DNA from: Solirubrobacterales bacterium
Lineage (GTDB): Bacteria > Actinomycetota > Thermoleophilia > Solirubrobacterales > Solirubrobacteraceae
Assembly: GCA_025963955.1 (NCBI GenBank)
Contig: JAOPZU010000155.1
Location: 1-8,490 of the forward strand
Reading direction: 5' to 3'
Length of the DNA stretch: 8,490 bases
Below, piece by piece: positions 1 to 5,911 of the stretch. How positions within the stretch are numbered: position 1 is the stretch's first letter; each line of letters opens with the position of its first letter. The notes under the pieces were generated by a model. The model ran no database searches. It was not told where the DNA came from and saw only the letters and a program-made list of their open reading frames with translations. The position numbers were made by a program, and so were the translations under genes.

Positions 1-2
1 GC

Positions 3-449
3 CTACAGCGTGGCCGCGGCCCGCAGCAGCAGGAACGCGGCCACCGCACAGCCCGCCGCCATCACGCCGAGCTCCCGGCGGACGATCGCCAGCACGACGG
101 ACCGCTGCCCGGCCGGGTCGAGCTCGCCCACGGCCGCGGCGTTCTCCAGCCCGCGGGCGTCGAGCACGGTCTCCGCCGCGAGCGCCCGCAGCTGCTCCGC
201 CACGAACGACACGGCGATCGGCAGCCCGACGTAGAGGACGTAGAGCTCGTCCTGCACGTCCATGCCCGCCAGGTAGAGCACGCCCGCCAGGACCGCGTGC
301 AGCACGATGAAGGCCTGCCCTGCCCGGATCGCCCGCCAGACCGCCGGACCGGTGTCGACCACCCGGTACCAGAGCCAGCCGCCCCAGGCGGCGACCAGCA
401 GGTTCACCACGGCTGCCCCCACGGCGACGTCCTTCGCCGCGCCGATCAC
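3..449 (-). CDS. Small four-helix membrane protein of unknown function, third gene of the exporter operon
   Basis: Encodes 148 residues with about four hydrophobic segments: roughly 8-27, 44-62, 69-84 and 127-143. Between segments 3 and 4 lies a polar stretch (about 85-125) rich in Glu, Arg and Ala that should face one side of the membrane. I recognise no family or catalytic motif. The chosen GTG start at 449 overlaps the TGA stop of the upstream permease in a GTGA junction, which suggests translational coupling, although no good Shine-Dalgarno (SD) sequence precedes it. An alternative GTG at 422 (139 residues) has AAGGA at 430-434, 7 nt upstream, so the true start is open. The coding part is only the end of a longer open frame; the frame upstream of 449 is the shadow of the permease. 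The position suggests an accessory subunit of the ABC exporter, but that is inference from context only. The gene ends 2 bases from the window edge, so its terminator is not visible. Confidence 0.8.
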   Translation of the reverse strand: MIGAAKDVAVGAAVVNLLVAAWGGWLWYRVVDTGPAVWRAIRAGQAFIVLHAVLAGVLYLAGMDVQDELYVLYVGLPIAVSFVAEQLRALAAETVLDARGLENAAAVGELDPAGQRSVVLAIVRRELGVMAAGCAVAAFLLLRAAATL

Positions 450-1303
450 GCGATCAACCGCTTGCGCGTCCGGTTCACGGCGCCCCACCACATCAGCGCC
501 GCGAACAGCAGCAGCGCGCCCACCCGCGCCAGGTCGGTCGGGTCCAGGTCCCCGAAGGTGCAGTCCCGGACGAGCTCGACGCAGTGGTGCAGCGGGTTCA
601 GCTCGGCCGCGATCCGCAGCGACAGCGGCAGGCCGGTGAGCGGGAAGAACGTGCCGGCGACGAGGAACAGCGGCGTGAACAGCGCGCTCGTGACGTAGGA
701 GAAGTCGTCGATCGACCGCACGACCGCGCTGATCAGGGTGCCGGACGCGGCGAAGCCGAACCCGGTCAGCATCGCCACGAGCGGGACGAAGACCGTCGTC
801 CACGCCGGGTCCAGGCCGAAGCAGATGCCCACGACCACGGGGAAGGACCCGAACAGGCCGCCGCGGACCGCGAGCCACAGGACCTCGGCGGTGACGAGCT
901 CCTCCACGTCGACGGGCGTGGAGAGGATCGCGTCGTAGGTCCGCTGGAACTCGCGCTTGACGAACGAGCCGAACATCGCGCTGAAGGCGGTCGCGAAGAG
1001 GACGGCCGTCGCGACCGTTCCCGTGGAGACGTAGTCGATGTAGTCGTGGCCGTCGACCTTGTCCACGAGCTGGCCGAACCCGAGCCCGAAGGCCAGCAGG
1101 TAGACCACGGGCTGCACGGTGGAGGCGAACGCGTTCTGCTTCCACGCGGCCCGGAAGTTGATGATCTCCCGCATCATCACGCCGGTGATGGCGTCCCACT
1201 CGATGCGGCGCAGCCGCTCGCCCTCGGGGCTCGGGTCGCGGGCGGGGTCTCGCCCGGGGGACTCGTCCCCGCGGCTCGCGGCCTCCGACGGCGCGACGGT
1301 CAT
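446..1303 (-). CDS. ABC-2 type exporter permease, NodJ/DrrB-like
   Basis: A 285-residue membrane subunit expected to dimerise and form the export path driven by the ATPase encoded just upstream. About 38 polar N-terminal residues (many Asp, Arg, Pro) precede a conserved-looking RAAWKQNAF segment at 51-59. Six hydrophobic segments follow at about 60-80, 92-113, 138-162, 170-194, 204-226 and 258-276. The stretch around 120-140 (RTYDAILSTP, then a TAEVLW motif) and the segment FFPLTGLP followed by LNPLHHCVELVR (219-246) are typical of the NodJ branch of ABC-2 permeases. The length is normal for the family. The ATG at 1303 overlaps the TGA of the ATPase gene (ATGA) and has a near-perfect SD inside the end of that gene. 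The 3' end overlaps the next gene by 4 bp. The family includes exporters of lipo-oligosaccharides (NodIJ) and of anthracyclines (DrrAB); the substrate here is unknown. Confidence 0.93.
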   Translation of the reverse strand: MTVAPSEAASRGDESPGRDPARDPSPEGERLRRIEWDAITGVMMREIINFRAAWKQNAFASTVQPVVYLLAFGLGFGQLVDKVDGHDYIDYVSTGTVATAVLFATAFSAMFGSFVKREFQRTYDAILSTPVDVEELVTAEVLWLAVRGGLFGSFPVVVGICFGLDPAWTTVFVPLVAMLTGFGFAASGTLISAVVRSIDDFSYVTSALFTPLFLVAGTFFPLTGLPLSLRIAAELNPLHHCVELVRDCTFGDLDPTDLARVGALLLFAALMWWGAVNRTRKRLIA

Positions 1304-2193
1304 ACGACCTCCTCTCCCGTGAGCTTCACGAAGACGTCCTCCAGGCGGGCGGCCCGGACCTCCCCCGCCGGCAGCCGGTCGCCGGCGCCCTCGGCGCCGA
1401 GGACGGCGATCGAGGTGCCGGTGCGCCGGGTCGCGAAGCCCGCCGCCTGGGCCTGCGCCTCGATCTCCCCGAGCCGGGCGGGCGGCCCGTAGATCTCGCG
1501 GACCTCGACGCCCGCGTGACGCGCGACGAGCTCCGCCGGGGGTCCGGCGTCGACCGCCGTCCCGGCCGCCACGATGGTGACCGAGTCCGCCAGCCGCTCG
1601 GCTTCCTCGATGTAGTGGGTCGTCATGAGGATCGACGTGCCCTCGGTCCGCAGGCCGGAGATCATCGCCCACAGCTCCTGCCGGACCTGCGGGTCCAGGC
1701 CGACCGTCGGCTCGTCGAGCAGCAGCAGCCGCGGCCCGTGCAGCAACGCCCGCGCGATGAGCAGCCGGCGCCGCATGCCACCGGACAGCGCGCCGACCAG
1801 CGCCTCCCCGCGGTCGCTCAGGCGGGCGATCTCCAGACCGCGCGCGACCGCGGCGTCGCGCTCCCCGGCGGGCACCCGGTACAGGCGCGCGAAGATGCGC
1901 AGGTTGTCCCGGGCGCTGAGGGTCACGTCGAGGTTGTCGAGCTGGGGGACCACGCCCATCTGCGCGCGGGCCTGCTTCGACTCCCGCGGCAGCTGCCATC
2001 CGAGCGCGGTGATCGTCCCGGCGTCCGCGCGGGTCTGGCCGGTGAGCATCCGCATCGTCGTCGACTTCCCGGCGCCGTTCGGACCGAGCAGTCCGACGCA
2101 CGTCCCCTGCGGGACCTCGAGGTCCAGGCCGGCGACGGCGTGAACCGCACCGAAGGACTTGCGCAGGTTGGTGACGGTCAGCGCGGACGGCAC
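1300..2193 (-). CDS. ABC exporter ATP-binding protein, NodI/DrrA-like
   Basis: A 297-residue cytoplasmic ATPase that should power the permease encoded next. Visible motifs in order are Walker A GPNGAGKST (37-45), the Q-loop glutamine (Q84) inside GVVPQLDNLD (80-89), the ABC signature LSGGM (136-140), Walker B LLLLDE (156-161) with catalytic E161, the D-loop GLDP (165-168) and the switch histidine H193 in TTHYIEEAE. The GVVPQxDNLD motif is characteristic of the NodI/DrrA branch of drug and lipid exporters. After residue 225 there is a C-terminal domain of about 70 residues ending in a LEDVFVKLTGEE motif, as in DrrA-like proteins. The start is a GTG at 2193, which keeps the usual short lead-in to LTVTNLRKSFG. 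No SD precedes it, but a -10-like hexamer sits 7 nt upstream, so the message may be leaderless. It is the first gene of a three-gene operon divergent from nuo. Confidence 0.95.
   Translation of the reverse strand: MPSALTVTNLRKSFGAVHAVAGLDLEVPQGTCVGLLGPNGAGKSTTMRMLTGQTRADAGTITALGWQLPRESKQARAQMGVVPQLDNLDVTLSARDNLRIFARLYRVPAGERDAAVARGLEIARLSDRGEALVGALSGGMRRRLLIARALLHGPRLLLLDEPTVGLDPQVRQELWAMISGLRTEGTSILMTTHYIEEAERLADSVTIVAAGTAVDAGPPAELVARHAGVEVREIYGPPARLGEIEAQAQAAGFATRRTGTSIAVLGAEGAGDRLPAGEVRAARLEDVFVKLTGEEVV
1307..1313 (-). promoter_or_regulatory. Ribosome binding site of the ABC permease
   Basis: The minus strand reads AGGAGGT here, 3 nt before the ATG at 1303, within the last codons of the ATPase gene. 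It fixes the permease start at 1303 even though the reading frame stays open far upstream. Confidence 0.75.
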
Positions 2194-2200
2194 AGCGGCC

Positions 2201-2206
2201 AGGGTA
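2201..2206 (-). promoter_or_regulatory. Possible -10 element for a leaderless exporter transcript
   Basis: The minus strand reads TACCCT, which fits the actinobacterial TANNNT pattern, and ends 7 nt before the GTG at 2193. That spacing would place the transcription start at or next to the start codon, consistent with the lack of an SD. I see no good -35 at the usual distance. Such a hexamer can arise by chance, so this is a suggestion only. Confidence 0.35.
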
Positions 2207-2292
2207 CGCAGACCTCGGCGGAGGAGGTGCGCCGGGACCGGCTGTCGGCGTCGTGACAGCCTTTCACCCCCGTTGGTGCGGGTCCTGGCGCG

Positions 2293-2308
2293 ATGAGAGA
2301 ACGCTCAT
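2293..2308. repeat. Short inverted repeat, possible operator
   Basis: ATGAG (2293-2297) and its reverse complement CTCAT (2304-2308) are separated by 6 nt. A spacing of 11 bp between half-site centres suits a dimeric helix-turn-helix regulator. The arms are only 5 bp and do not extend, so chance is a real alternative. Confidence 0.25.
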
Positions 2309-2390
2309 GCGGACGGCGTCAGGCCCTGTCTAAAGCGCCGATCGCCACTTAGTAGCAAGCAGTCACAAGGACGTGATAGAACGATCGGGC

Positions 2391-2750
2391 ATGCTGCGTG
2401 GATACCTCCCAGCGATCGTCTTCCTCGTCCTCGGCGGGAGCGTCGGAGCCCTCTTCTCCGTCCTCAACTCCCTCGTCGGCGTCAAGAAGAAGCGGATCCA
2501 GAGCAAGAACGACCCGTACGAGTGCGGGATCCCGTCGGAGATCCAGTCGCGCTTCCGGTTCGGGATCAGCTTCTACCTGATCGCGATGCTCTTCATCCTG
2601 TTCGACATCGAGGTGCTGTTCCTCTACCCGGTGGCAATGAACCTGCGCGCCTACGGGTCCTTCGCCCTCATCGAGATCGTCGTGTTCGTCGTACTGCTGT
2701 TCGTGGCCTTCATCTACGTCTGGCGCAGGGGAGCACTCGAATGGAGGTAA
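2391..2750 (+). CDS. nuoA: NADH-quinone oxidoreductase subunit A
   Basis: A small membrane-arm subunit of complex I that sits next to the quinone cavity with NuoH and NuoJ. From the ATG at 2391 it has 119 residues and three membrane helices at about 5-29, 59-82 and 91-111. The diagnostic features are [10 protein letters not shown] (41-50) in the first loop, with the conserved C45, and the second helix carrying [10 protein letters not shown] (71-80), with the family's acidic pair D72/E74. Length is normal for the family. An in-frame GTG at 2373 would add six residues, but the AAGG before it is only 2 nt away, too close to act as an SD. I prefer the ATG because MLRGYLP leads directly into helix 1, though its own SD is weak. 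The last 10 bp overlap nuoB. It is the first gene of the nuo operon, divergent from the exporter genes. Confidence 0.95.
   Translation: MLRGYLPAIVFLVLGGSVGALFSVLNSLVGVKKKRIQSKNDPYECGIPSEIQSRFRFGISFYLIAMLFILFDIEVLFLYPVAMNLRAYGSFALIEIVVFVVLLFVAFIYVWRRGALEWR
2727..2733 (+). promoter_or_regulatory. Ribosome binding site of nuoB
   Basis: AGGGGAG lies 7 nt before the ATG at 2741, inside the end of nuoA. It selects 2741 as the nuoB start, although the frame stays open further upstream within nuoA. Confidence 0.75.
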
Positions 2751-3439
2751 TCCGGACCCAGCTGAACAAGCCCGCGGACGGGGACGACTTCCGCATCCAG
2801 CAGCGGCGCTCGCGCGACCTGTTGCGCGGCGACCTCAGCGACGAGGAGCTGGAGGAGTACGTCCAGTCGAAGATCATCACCACGACGCTCGACAAGGCCG
2901 TCGCCTGGGCCCGCGGCAACGCGATGTTCCCGGCCACCTTCGGCCTGGCCTGCTGCGCCATCGAGATGATGTCGATCGTCGCCGCCCGCGTCGACGTCGC
3001 CCGCTTCGGGTTCGAGGCCTTCCGCGCGTCCCCGCGCCAGGCCGACCTGCTCATCCTCTCCGGGCGCATCTCGATCAAGATGGCGCCCGTCGTCCGCCGC
3101 ATCTACGACCAGATGCTGGAGCCGAAGTACTCCATCGCCATGGGGGCCTGCTCCTCCTCGATGGGCGTCTTCAACAACTACGCGCTCGTACCGGCCGACA
3201 AGTTCATGCCCGTCGACATCCACGTGCCGGGGTGCCCCCCGCGTCCCGAGGCCCTGATGCACGGGATCCTCAAGCTGCGTCAGCAGATCCAGCTGGATCC
3301 GGCCATGAGCTGGCGGGAGCGCTACGGCGCCGGCGAGACCATCGAGGTCATGCCGGACGAGGGCGAGCGCCTGCTGGCCGAGGCGCGTACCGAGGACGAC
3401 GCCGTCGCCATGCAGCTCCCGGAGGCTCCGCGTGCCTGA
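2741..3439 (+). CDS. nuoB: NADH-quinone oxidoreductase subunit B, carrier of cluster N2
   Basis: The peripheral-arm subunit that holds the terminal [4Fe-4S] cluster N2, which hands electrons to quinone at the interface with NuoD. It has 232 residues. The core runs from about residue 45 ([15 protein letters not shown]) to 183. The four N2 ligands are all visible: the tandem pair C71-C72 in [12 protein letters not shown]137 in MGACSSSMG and C165 in VPGCPPRPE. Other family signatures are [10 protein letters not shown] (96-105) and [13 protein letters not shown] (113-125). It carries a charged N-terminal lead of about 44 residues ([11 protein letters not shown], then an acidic run DEELEE) and an acidic C-terminal tail of about 40 residues, both without recognised motifs. 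The start at 2741 overlaps the nuoA stop by 10 bp and has a strong SD. The 3' end overlaps nuoC by 8 bp. It should be translated in close step with its neighbours. Confidence 0.97.
   Translation: MEVIRTQLNKPADGDDFRIQQRRSRDLLRGDLSDEELEEYVQSKIITTTLDKAVAWARGNAMFPATFGLACCAIEMMSIVAARVDVARFGFEAFRASPRQADLLILSGRISIKMAPVVRRIYDQMLEPKYSIAMGACSSSMGVFNNYALVPADKFMPVDIHVPGCPPRPEALMHGILKLRQQIQLDPAMSWRERYGAGETIEVMPDEGERLLAEARTEDDAVAMQLPEAPRA
3421..3425 (+). promoter_or_regulatory. Ribosome binding site of nuoC
   Basis: GGAGG lies 6 nt before the GTG at 3432, within the last codons of nuoB. It supports the GTG as the nuoC start. Confidence 0.75.
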
Positions 3440-3953
3440 CCAGACCGGGCTCGAGCTGCTCGCGCAGTCCGTAGGCGACGCGGTCCCGGGCAGCGTGCTG
3501 GGCACCGTCCACTTCCGCGGGCAGGCCACCCTCCTGACCACCGCGGAGCCGATTCGCGAGGTCCTCCAGGTGCTCAAGGGCCAGGGCTACCGCGACCTGA
3601 TGGGCGTCATGGGCGTGGACTACTACCCGGAGGAGCCGCGCTTCGGCGTGCTCTACGAACTGCTCGACCGGACCGCGCTTGACCGCGTGCGCGTCAAGGT
3701 GCGGGTCCCGCTGGACGCCGCCGTGGTGCCCTCCGTCACGCCCGACTGGCCGACCGCGAACCACCAGGAGCGCGAGGTCTACGACATGTTCGGCGTCGTC
3801 TTCCCGGGGCATCCCGACCCGCGCCGGATCCTGATGCCGGAGGACTACGAGGGCTTCCCGCAGCGCCGGGACTTCCCCATCGGCGGTGAGCCGGTCCTCT
3901 TCACGAAGGACGACGAGCGCGGCGACTACACGCGCCAGGGTGAATTCGCATGA
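3432..3953 (+). CDS. nuoC: NADH-quinone oxidoreductase subunit C (30 kDa subunit)
   Basis: A cofactor-free structural subunit of the peripheral arm that packs against NuoD. It has 173 residues. The clear diagnostic region is the 30-kDa signature [17 protein letters not shown] (113-129), continuing into [19 protein letters not shown] (131-149). The N-terminal part (about 24-108) has the alternating strand and helix pattern of the family, with [11 protein letters not shown] at 56-66. The length is that of a stand-alone NuoC, so it is not fused to NuoD as in Escherichia coli. The GTG start at 3432 overlaps the nuoB stop by 8 bp and has GGAGG 6 nt upstream. The stop forms an ATGA junction with nuoD. 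Confidence 0.96.
   Translation: MPDQTGLELLAQSVGDAVPGSVLGTVHFRGQATLLTTAEPIREVLQVLKGQGYRDLMGVMGVDYYPEEPRFGVLYELLDRTALDRVRVKVRVPLDAAVVPSVTPDWPTANHQEREVYDMFGVVFPGHPDPRRILMPEDYEGFPQRRDFPIGGEPVLFTKDDERGDYTRQGEFA
3937..3943 (+). promoter_or_regulatory. Ribosome binding site of nuoD
   Basis: AGGGTGA lies 6 nt before the ATG at 3950, inside the end of nuoC. It supports the start that forms the ATGA overlap. The frame is open further upstream, so this site matters for the start choice. Confidence 0.6.
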
Positions 3954-5230
3954 GCACCGTCGACAAGCACTTCGGGTCGGTCGGCGCCAAGAGCGCCTAC
4001 CGGCAGATGGAGGAGAGCATCGACCTCTCCTCGATGGAGCAGCACCTCCCCGGCGACGGCGCCACCCACGAGCTGCTGACGCTGAACATGGGGCCGCACC
4101 ACCCTGCGACCCACGGCGTGCTGCGCCTGCTCGTCACGCTCGACGGCGAGATCGTCCGCGACATCAAGCCGATCATCGGCTACGTCCACACGGGCATCGA
4201 GAAGACCGCCGAGCAGAAGGCGTACTGGAAGGCCATCCCCGTCGTGGAGCGGATGGACTACCTGGCCTACTTCTTCAACGCCTACACGTTCTGCGGCGCG
4301 GTGGAGACGCTGACGGAGACCGAGGTCCCGAAGCGGGCCCAGTACCTGCGCGTCATCCACATGGAGCTCAACCGCATCATGAGCCACCTGGTGTGGCTCG
4401 GGACGAGCGCGCTGGACCTCGGCGCCATGTCGATGTTCTGGTACTGCTTCCGCGAGCGCGAGGCCATCCTCGACCTCTTCGAGTACTCCACGGGCCAGCG
4501 CATGCACACGCGCTACTTCCAGGTCGGCGGCGTCATGGAGGACATCCCGGCGGGCTGGGCCGCGAAGGCCAAGGACTTCGCCCAGAAGATGCCTGGCCGC
4601 GTGGACCAGTACGGCGCGCTGCTGAACAAGAACGAGATCCTGCTGCAGCGCCTGCGCGGCGTCTGCCCGCTCGGCGAGGACGTCCTGCTGGAGCTCGGCG
4701 TGACCGGCCCGCTGCTGCGCGCGTCAGGCAACCCGTGGGACCTGCGCAAGGCGATGCCCTACTGCTCCTACGAGGACTTCGACTTCAAGATCCCGGTCGG
4801 CACCAGCGGCGACAACTACGACCGCTTCGCCGTGCGCATGCAGGAGATGAAGGAGTCCTCGGCGATCATCCTCCAGGCCCTCGAGGGCCTGCCCGAGGGG
4901 CCGCACATCACCGACGACCGCAAGATCGCGCTGCCCCCGCGGCACGAGCTGGCAACGTCGATGGAGGCGCTGATCCACCACTTCAAGCTCGTCACCGAGG
5001 GCTTCCGGGTGCCCGAGGGCGAGGCGTACTTCCCCATCGAGGGCCCGCGCGGCGAGCTCGGCTGCTTCGTGCGGTCCGACGGCTCGTCCAAGCCCGCCCG
5101 CGTGCACATGCGGGACCCGTCGTTCGTGAACCTGCAGGCGACCGCCGCCATGTGCCAGGACGCGTACATCGCCGACCTCATCGCGACCCTCGCCATGATG
5201 GACCCCGTCCTCGGAGGGATCGACCGATGA
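3950..5230 (+). CDS. nuoD: NADH-quinone oxidoreductase subunit D (49 kDa subunit)
   Basis: The hydrogenase-like 49-kDa subunit that forms the quinone head-group pocket with NuoB. It has 426 residues, close to the usual length. The quinone-site loop is NMGPHHPATHGVLRL (46-60). H55 and Y104 (in ERMDYLAYFFNAY) are 49 residues apart, the same spacing as the quinone-contacting His/Tyr pair of the mitochondrial 49-kDa subunit (H59/Y108), so the site looks intact. Other markers are YVHTGIEK (78-85), corresponding to the LHRGTEK signature, HMELNRIMSHLVWLG (137-151) and the C-terminal MDPVLGGIDR, which keeps the GxxDR ending. The nickel-binding cysteines of hydrogenases are absent, as expected. The first 38 or so residues are variable in the family. 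The gene has 4-bp ATGA overlaps with nuoC and nuoE. Confidence 0.97.
   Translation: MSTVDKHFGSVGAKSAYRQMEESIDLSSMEQHLPGDGATHELLTLNMGPHHPATHGVLRLLVTLDGEIVRDIKPIIGYVHTGIEKTAEQKAYWKAIPVVERMDYLAYFFNAYTFCGAVETLTETEVPKRAQYLRVIHMELNRIMSHLVWLGTSALDLGAMSMFWYCFREREAILDLFEYSTGQRMHTRYFQVGGVMEDIPAGWAAKAKDFAQKMPGRVDQYGALLNKNEILLQRLRGVCPLGEDVLLELGVTGPLLRASGNPWDLRKAMPYCSYEDFDFKIPVGTSGDNYDRFAVRMQEMKESSAIILQALEGLPEGPHITDDRKIALPPRHELATSMEALIHHFKLVTEGFRVPEGEAYFPIEGPRGELGCFVRSDGSSKPARVHMRDPSFVNLQATAAMCQDAYIADLIATLAMMDPVLGGIDR
5213..5218 (+). promoter_or_regulatory. Ribosome binding site of nuoE
   Basis: GGAGGG lies 8 nt before the ATG at 5227, in the last codons of nuoD. It fixes the nuoE start and so supports the N-terminal extension of that protein; the frame is open for more than a kilobase upstream. 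Confidence 0.75.
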
Positions 5231-5883
5231 GCTCCACCGGCCACCTCACCGGCAAGGGGCTGCAGGCGGTCCCGCGCTTCCAGCACGGCTCCCGCGTCCC
5301 GGGCTGGGACGACGCCGCGGACCTGACGAAGGACCCGGCCGGCGTCCCCGACCCCGCCGTCGTGGAGGTCCCCGCGGATCTGCGGGCGGAGATCGAGGAC
5401 TTCATGTCGCGCTACCCGGACTCGCGCTCGGCCGCGATCCCGGCGCTGCGGGCCGCGCAGGAGCGCCACGGCTGGTGCTCCCCCGAGGCCGTCGAGCAGG
5501 TCGCGTGCGTCATGCGGCTGACTCCGGGCTACCTCGCCTCGGTCGCCGGCTTCTACGACCAGCTCGAGACGCGCCCCGTCGGCCACCGCCCGGTGTACGT
5601 GTGCACGAACATCTCCTGCTCCCTGCGCGGGGCCGACAACCTGCTCGCCGAGCTCCAGCACGAGCTCGCCGGCGCGGACGACGTCAACCTGCGCGGCTTC
5701 GAGTGCCTCGGCGCCTGCGACATCGCCCCGATGGTCTCCGTCGAGGGCGTCTACGTCGGCCCGGTCGACGAGGCCGAGATCCCCGAGCTCGCGCGGCAGA
5801 TCCGCGCGGGCGAGGACCCGCTGCCGGCCAAGCAGCTCATCCGCCGCCCGTGCCAGGACCCTGGCGCCGCGGCTCCCGAGTAG
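5227..5883 (+). CDS. nuoE: NADH-quinone oxidoreductase subunit E (24 kDa subunit, cluster N1a)
   Basis: A thioredoxin-fold subunit that pairs with NuoF in the NADH-oxidising module and holds the [2Fe-2S] cluster N1a. It has 218 residues. A helical domain (about 50-112) contains DFMSRYPDSRSAAIPAL and ERHGW. The Fe-S domain follows, with ligands C126 and C131 in CTNISC and C160 and C164 in FECLGACD. The C-x4-C and C-x3-C pattern is complete. The protein is longer than the roughly 160-170 residues of minimal NuoE. About 48 extra residues precede the helical domain and about 20 follow the fold, both low in recognisable structure; longer NuoE proteins are known in actinobacteria. The ATG start overlaps the nuoD stop (ATGA) and has a strong SD. 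A 28-bp gap then separates it from nuoF, the only gap between nuo genes in this window. Confidence 0.96.
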   Translation: MSSTGHLTGKGLQAVPRFQHGSRVPGWDDAADLTKDPAGVPDPAVVEVPADLRAEIEDFMSRYPDSRSAAIPALRAAQERHGWCSPEAVEQVACVMRLTPGYLASVAGFYDQLETRPVGHRPVYVCTNISCSLRGADNLLAELQHELAGADDVNLRGFECLGACDIAPMVSVEGVYVGPVDEAEIPELARQIRAGEDPLPAKQLIRRPCQDPGAAAPE

Positions 5884-5911
5884 TTCCTCCCGCGACCGCC
5901 GTCCCCACGCC
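5884..5911 (+). other. Pyrimidine-rich nuoE-nuoF spacer without a ribosome binding site
   Basis: These 28 bases have no purine-rich SD before the nuoF ATG at 5912. The spacer is C-rich and begins with TTCCTCCC (5884-5890 and its edge), which resembles the 16S anti-SD sequence rather than an SD. nuoF may be translated by ribosomes continuing from nuoE, or by an SD-independent route. No terminator hairpin is visible. Confidence 0.5.

Larger units (their letters stand above)
2194..2390. promoter_or_regulatory. Divergent intergenic region between the ABC exporter and nuo operons
   Basis: These 197 bp separate two operons that read outward and must hold the promoters of both. The nuo-proximal half (about 2325-2385) is visibly less GC-rich than the coding sequence, as expected of promoter or leader DNA. 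Candidates seen are GTGACA at 2253-2258 (like a -35, but with no -10 at 16-18 nt), TCTAAA at 2329-2334 (like a weak -10, with no -35) and a dyad at 2293-2308. No RNA gene, riboswitch or convincing small ORF is visible. The exact nuo promoter cannot be assigned from sequence alone. Confidence 0.6.

Noticed and set aside
450..1199. Upstream two-thirds of the long minus-strand frame ending at 3
   Set aside because: This part is out of frame with the real permease and is rich in Arg, Gly and Ala without motifs. Only the portion from 449 down to 3 is a gene.
1304..2101. Upstream part of the minus-strand frame that ends at 446
   Set aside because: It is the shadow of the ATPase gene in another frame. 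The permease starts at 1303 with its own SD, so there is no fused ATPase-permease protein.
1516..2256. Plus-strand open frame of 246 codons
   Set aside because: It is antisense to the NodI-like ATPase, with Arg/Gly/Gln-rich composition and no family features.
2265..2278. CACC-N6-GGTG hairpin upstream of nuo
   Set aside because: Only 4 bp of stem that does not extend, and no following U-run, so it is neither a terminator nor a convincing operator.
2363..2376. TCAC-N6-GTGA dyad near the nuoA start
   Set aside because: The 4-bp arms are too short, and the orientation is the reverse of the CRP-type TGTGA-N6-TCACA pattern. It is likely chance.
3886..5226. Part of a long plus-strand frame leading into nuoE
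   Set aside because: The first two-thirds is a shadow of nuoD in another frame. The real NuoE begins at the ATG at 5227 with GGAGGG upstream.
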